The notes below the pieces were generated by a model, which was not told where the DNA came from, ran no database searches, and saw only the letters and a program-made list of their open reading frames with translations. 64,000 nt of DNA from Polyangia bacterium (lineage in GTDB: Bacteria > Myxococcota_A > Polyangia > Nannocystales > Nannocystaceae): contig JAUIKS010000006.1 in NCBI GenBank assembly GCA_030430565.1, forward strand, positions 292,073 to 356,072. Direction: 5' to 3'. Each line of letters opens with the position of its first letter. Position 1 is the first letter of the stretch. The translations under genes and the position numbers were made by a program. Positions 62,743 to 64,000 of the stretch are shown here, piece by piece.

Positions 62743-64000
62743 TCATGTCCCTCCGGGCAGCAGCGGCGCGCAGAGCTCGGCGACCTCGGGGTCATCGCCG
62801 CCGAGCCTCGCCAGGCGCTGACACGCGATGCGCGTCAGCTCGCGCGGCGGCGTCGGCCACCTGATCGAGCCGTCGGCCTGGCGGAGGCCGACCCGATCGC
62901 GCAGCTCGACCAGGCGAGCGCCCGTCCGCGGATCCCAGACCATCGCGCTGGAGTCGAGGCTGGTCGTCGTCACCGAGGACCCGTCCGGCGCGAACGCGAG
63001 GGCCGTCAGCTCGCCTGAATGACCGCTCAGGAGCGCGAGCTGCTCGCCCGTCGCGGCGTCCCAGACCCGCGCGGTGTTATCGGTGCTCGCCGTGGCGAGC
63101 AGCTCGCCGAGCGGGTCGTACGCGAGATCGATGAGACCGCTCGCGTGGCCGCGCAGCGTCGCAACAAGCGCGCCGGTGTTCGCGTCCCAGATCCGCGCGG
63201 TCTTGTCCTCGCTCGCGGTGGCGACCCGGGCGCCATCCGGAGAGAACGCGACCGCGAAGATGATGTCCTCGTGGCCGCGGAGCGTAGCGAGCGACTCGCC
63301 CGTGGCCGCGTCCCACACGCGCACGCTCCGGTCTCTGCCGGCGGTCGCGACCCGGCCTCCGTCAGGCGAGAAATCCACGCAGTAGAGCGGAGCCTCGTGA
63401 CCGCGGAGCGCCGCGATCGGCTCGCCCGTGTTCGCGTCCCACACCCTCGCCGTCCCGTCCCCGCTGGCGGTGGCGATGAGCGCTCCGTCGGGCGAGTAGC
63501 GCAGCGCGTAGATCCGGTTCTCGTGAAGGTGGAGCGTCGTGAGGTGCCGTCCCGTGCGCGCGTCCCAGAGCCGCGCGGTGTCGTCCCCGCTGGCAGTCGC
63601 GACGCGGGCGCCGTCAGGGGAGAACGCCGTCGTGTAGAGCCGCCCCTCGTGGCCCGCGAGCGTGTGGAGCAGCTCCCCCGTGTGCGCATCCCAGATCCGC
63701 GCGGTCTGGTCTCTGCTGCCGGTGACGACGCGGGCGCCGTCGGGGGAGAACTCCGCCGTCTTAATCGCGCGCTCGTGGCCGCGGAGCGTGGCGAGCAGCT
63801 CGCCTGAGTCAAGGTCCCATACCCGCGCGGTCGTGTCGGCGCTGACGGTCACGGCGCGCTCGCCGTCGGGCGAGCGCGCGAGCGAGTAGATGGCGTCCTC
63901 GTGGCCCGAGAGCGTCGCGACGTCGGCGTCGACGCGAGTCGACCAGATCCGCGCGGACTTATCTCGGCTGGCGGTGGCGATGTGCGCCCCGTCGGGCGAG
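62743..64000 (-). CDS. WD40 beta-propeller protein, C-terminal part (runs off the right edge)
   Basis: The frame is open from the window edge to the stop at 62743, over 415 codons. At least nine WD40 units of 42 residues are visible, each with FSPDGARVATAS, a DxTARIWD-type motif and LRGH. A C-terminal 40-residue tail (RIACQRLARLGGDDPEVAEL) closes it. The 126-bp DNA repeats could recombine. In myxobacteria such arrays usually end a Ser/Thr kinase or STAND ATPase that lies upstream, outside the window. Function here: protein-interaction platform. Confidence 0.88.
   Translation of the reverse strand, partial: SPDGAHIATASRDKSARIWSTRVDADVATLSGHEDAIYSLARSPDGERAVTVSADTTARVWDLDSGELLATLRGHERAIKTAEFSPDGARVVTGSRDQTARIWDAHTGELLHTLAGHEGRLYTTAFSPDGARVATASGDDTARLWDARTGRHLTTLHLHENRIYALRYSPDGALIATASGDGTARVWDANTGEPIAALRGHEAPLYCVDFSPDGGRVATAGRDRSVRVWDAATGESLATLRGHEDIIFAVAFSPDGARVATASEDKTARIWDANTGALVATLRGHASGLIDLAYDPLGELLATASTDNTARVWDAATGEQLALLSGHSGELTALAFAPDGSSVTTTSLDSSAMVWDPRTGARLVELRDRVGLRQADGSIRWPTPPRELTRIACQRLARLGGDDPEVAELCAPLLPGGT

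Noticed and set aside
62743..64000. Repeated 126-bp blocks as a mobile or CRISPR-type array
   Set aside because: They encode WD40 units with normal divergence and no spacers.

Overview
The window is high-GC DNA from a myxobacterium-like organism (Myxococcota), most likely a Nannocystineae relative. Three things support this: a MYXO-CTERM tail (46961-47557), many lipoproteins with Ser/Thr/Gly linkers followed by Cys-rich or DUF4215-type repeats, and the DUF1552/DUF1592 pair together with Ser/Thr kinase-AAA proteins and single-pass proteins with Pro/Glu-rich linkers. Taxonomy is inferred from gene content only; no rRNA is present.

Layout. 1-7.9 kb: N-acetylornithine carbamoyltransferase (partial), a NUDIX hydrolase, a Pro/Glu-rich membrane protein, a Cys-rich lipoprotein, a hybrid-less histidine kinase, a gamma-glutamylcyclotransferase-like protein and a Cys-rich lipoprotein. 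7.9-27.5 kb: a dense signalling/conflict island. It holds a membrane-anchored CHAT protease-like protein, two sigma factors, a Ser/Thr kinase-AAA-repeat protein whose reading frame is broken, and a tightly packed four-gene set (16083-25816). That set encodes a CHAT/inactive-STAND protein, a MoxR AAA+ ATPase, a multi-TM protein ending in a formylglycine-generating-enzyme (FGE/SUMF1) fold, and a caspase-like protease with a C-terminal sensor-like region. A vWA lipoprotein follows. This is the best candidate in the window for a little-described system.

27.6-43.3 kb: an FAD oxidoreductase with an OmpA-like domain inserted in it, a Cys-repeat lipoprotein, an acyltransferase, several lipoproteins, an operon of amidohydrolase, crotonase and lipoxygenase-like protein, a thioredoxin-like lipoprotein, and an ECF sigma/FecR-like pair. 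43.3-49.6 kb: a 5'-truncated Vps62-family gene, the MYXO-CTERM-DUF1592-DUF1552 operon, a 1 kb region without a convincing gene, and an HSL-type esterase. 49.6-64 kb: an operon of zinc-ribbon SDR, LRR protein and unknown protein; a tRNA-like gene with an abnormal insertion; a new ~65-residue domain present both as a free 74-aa protein and at the N-terminus of an OmpA protein; a DUF4215/beta-propeller lipoprotein; a PAS hybrid histidine kinase; a trypsin-like lipoprotein; and a WD40 protein running off the end.

The whole window is also dotted with a short imperfect palindromic repeat centred on GACATGTC. It occurs between genes and in frame inside coding linkers. I could not match it to a repeat family I know.
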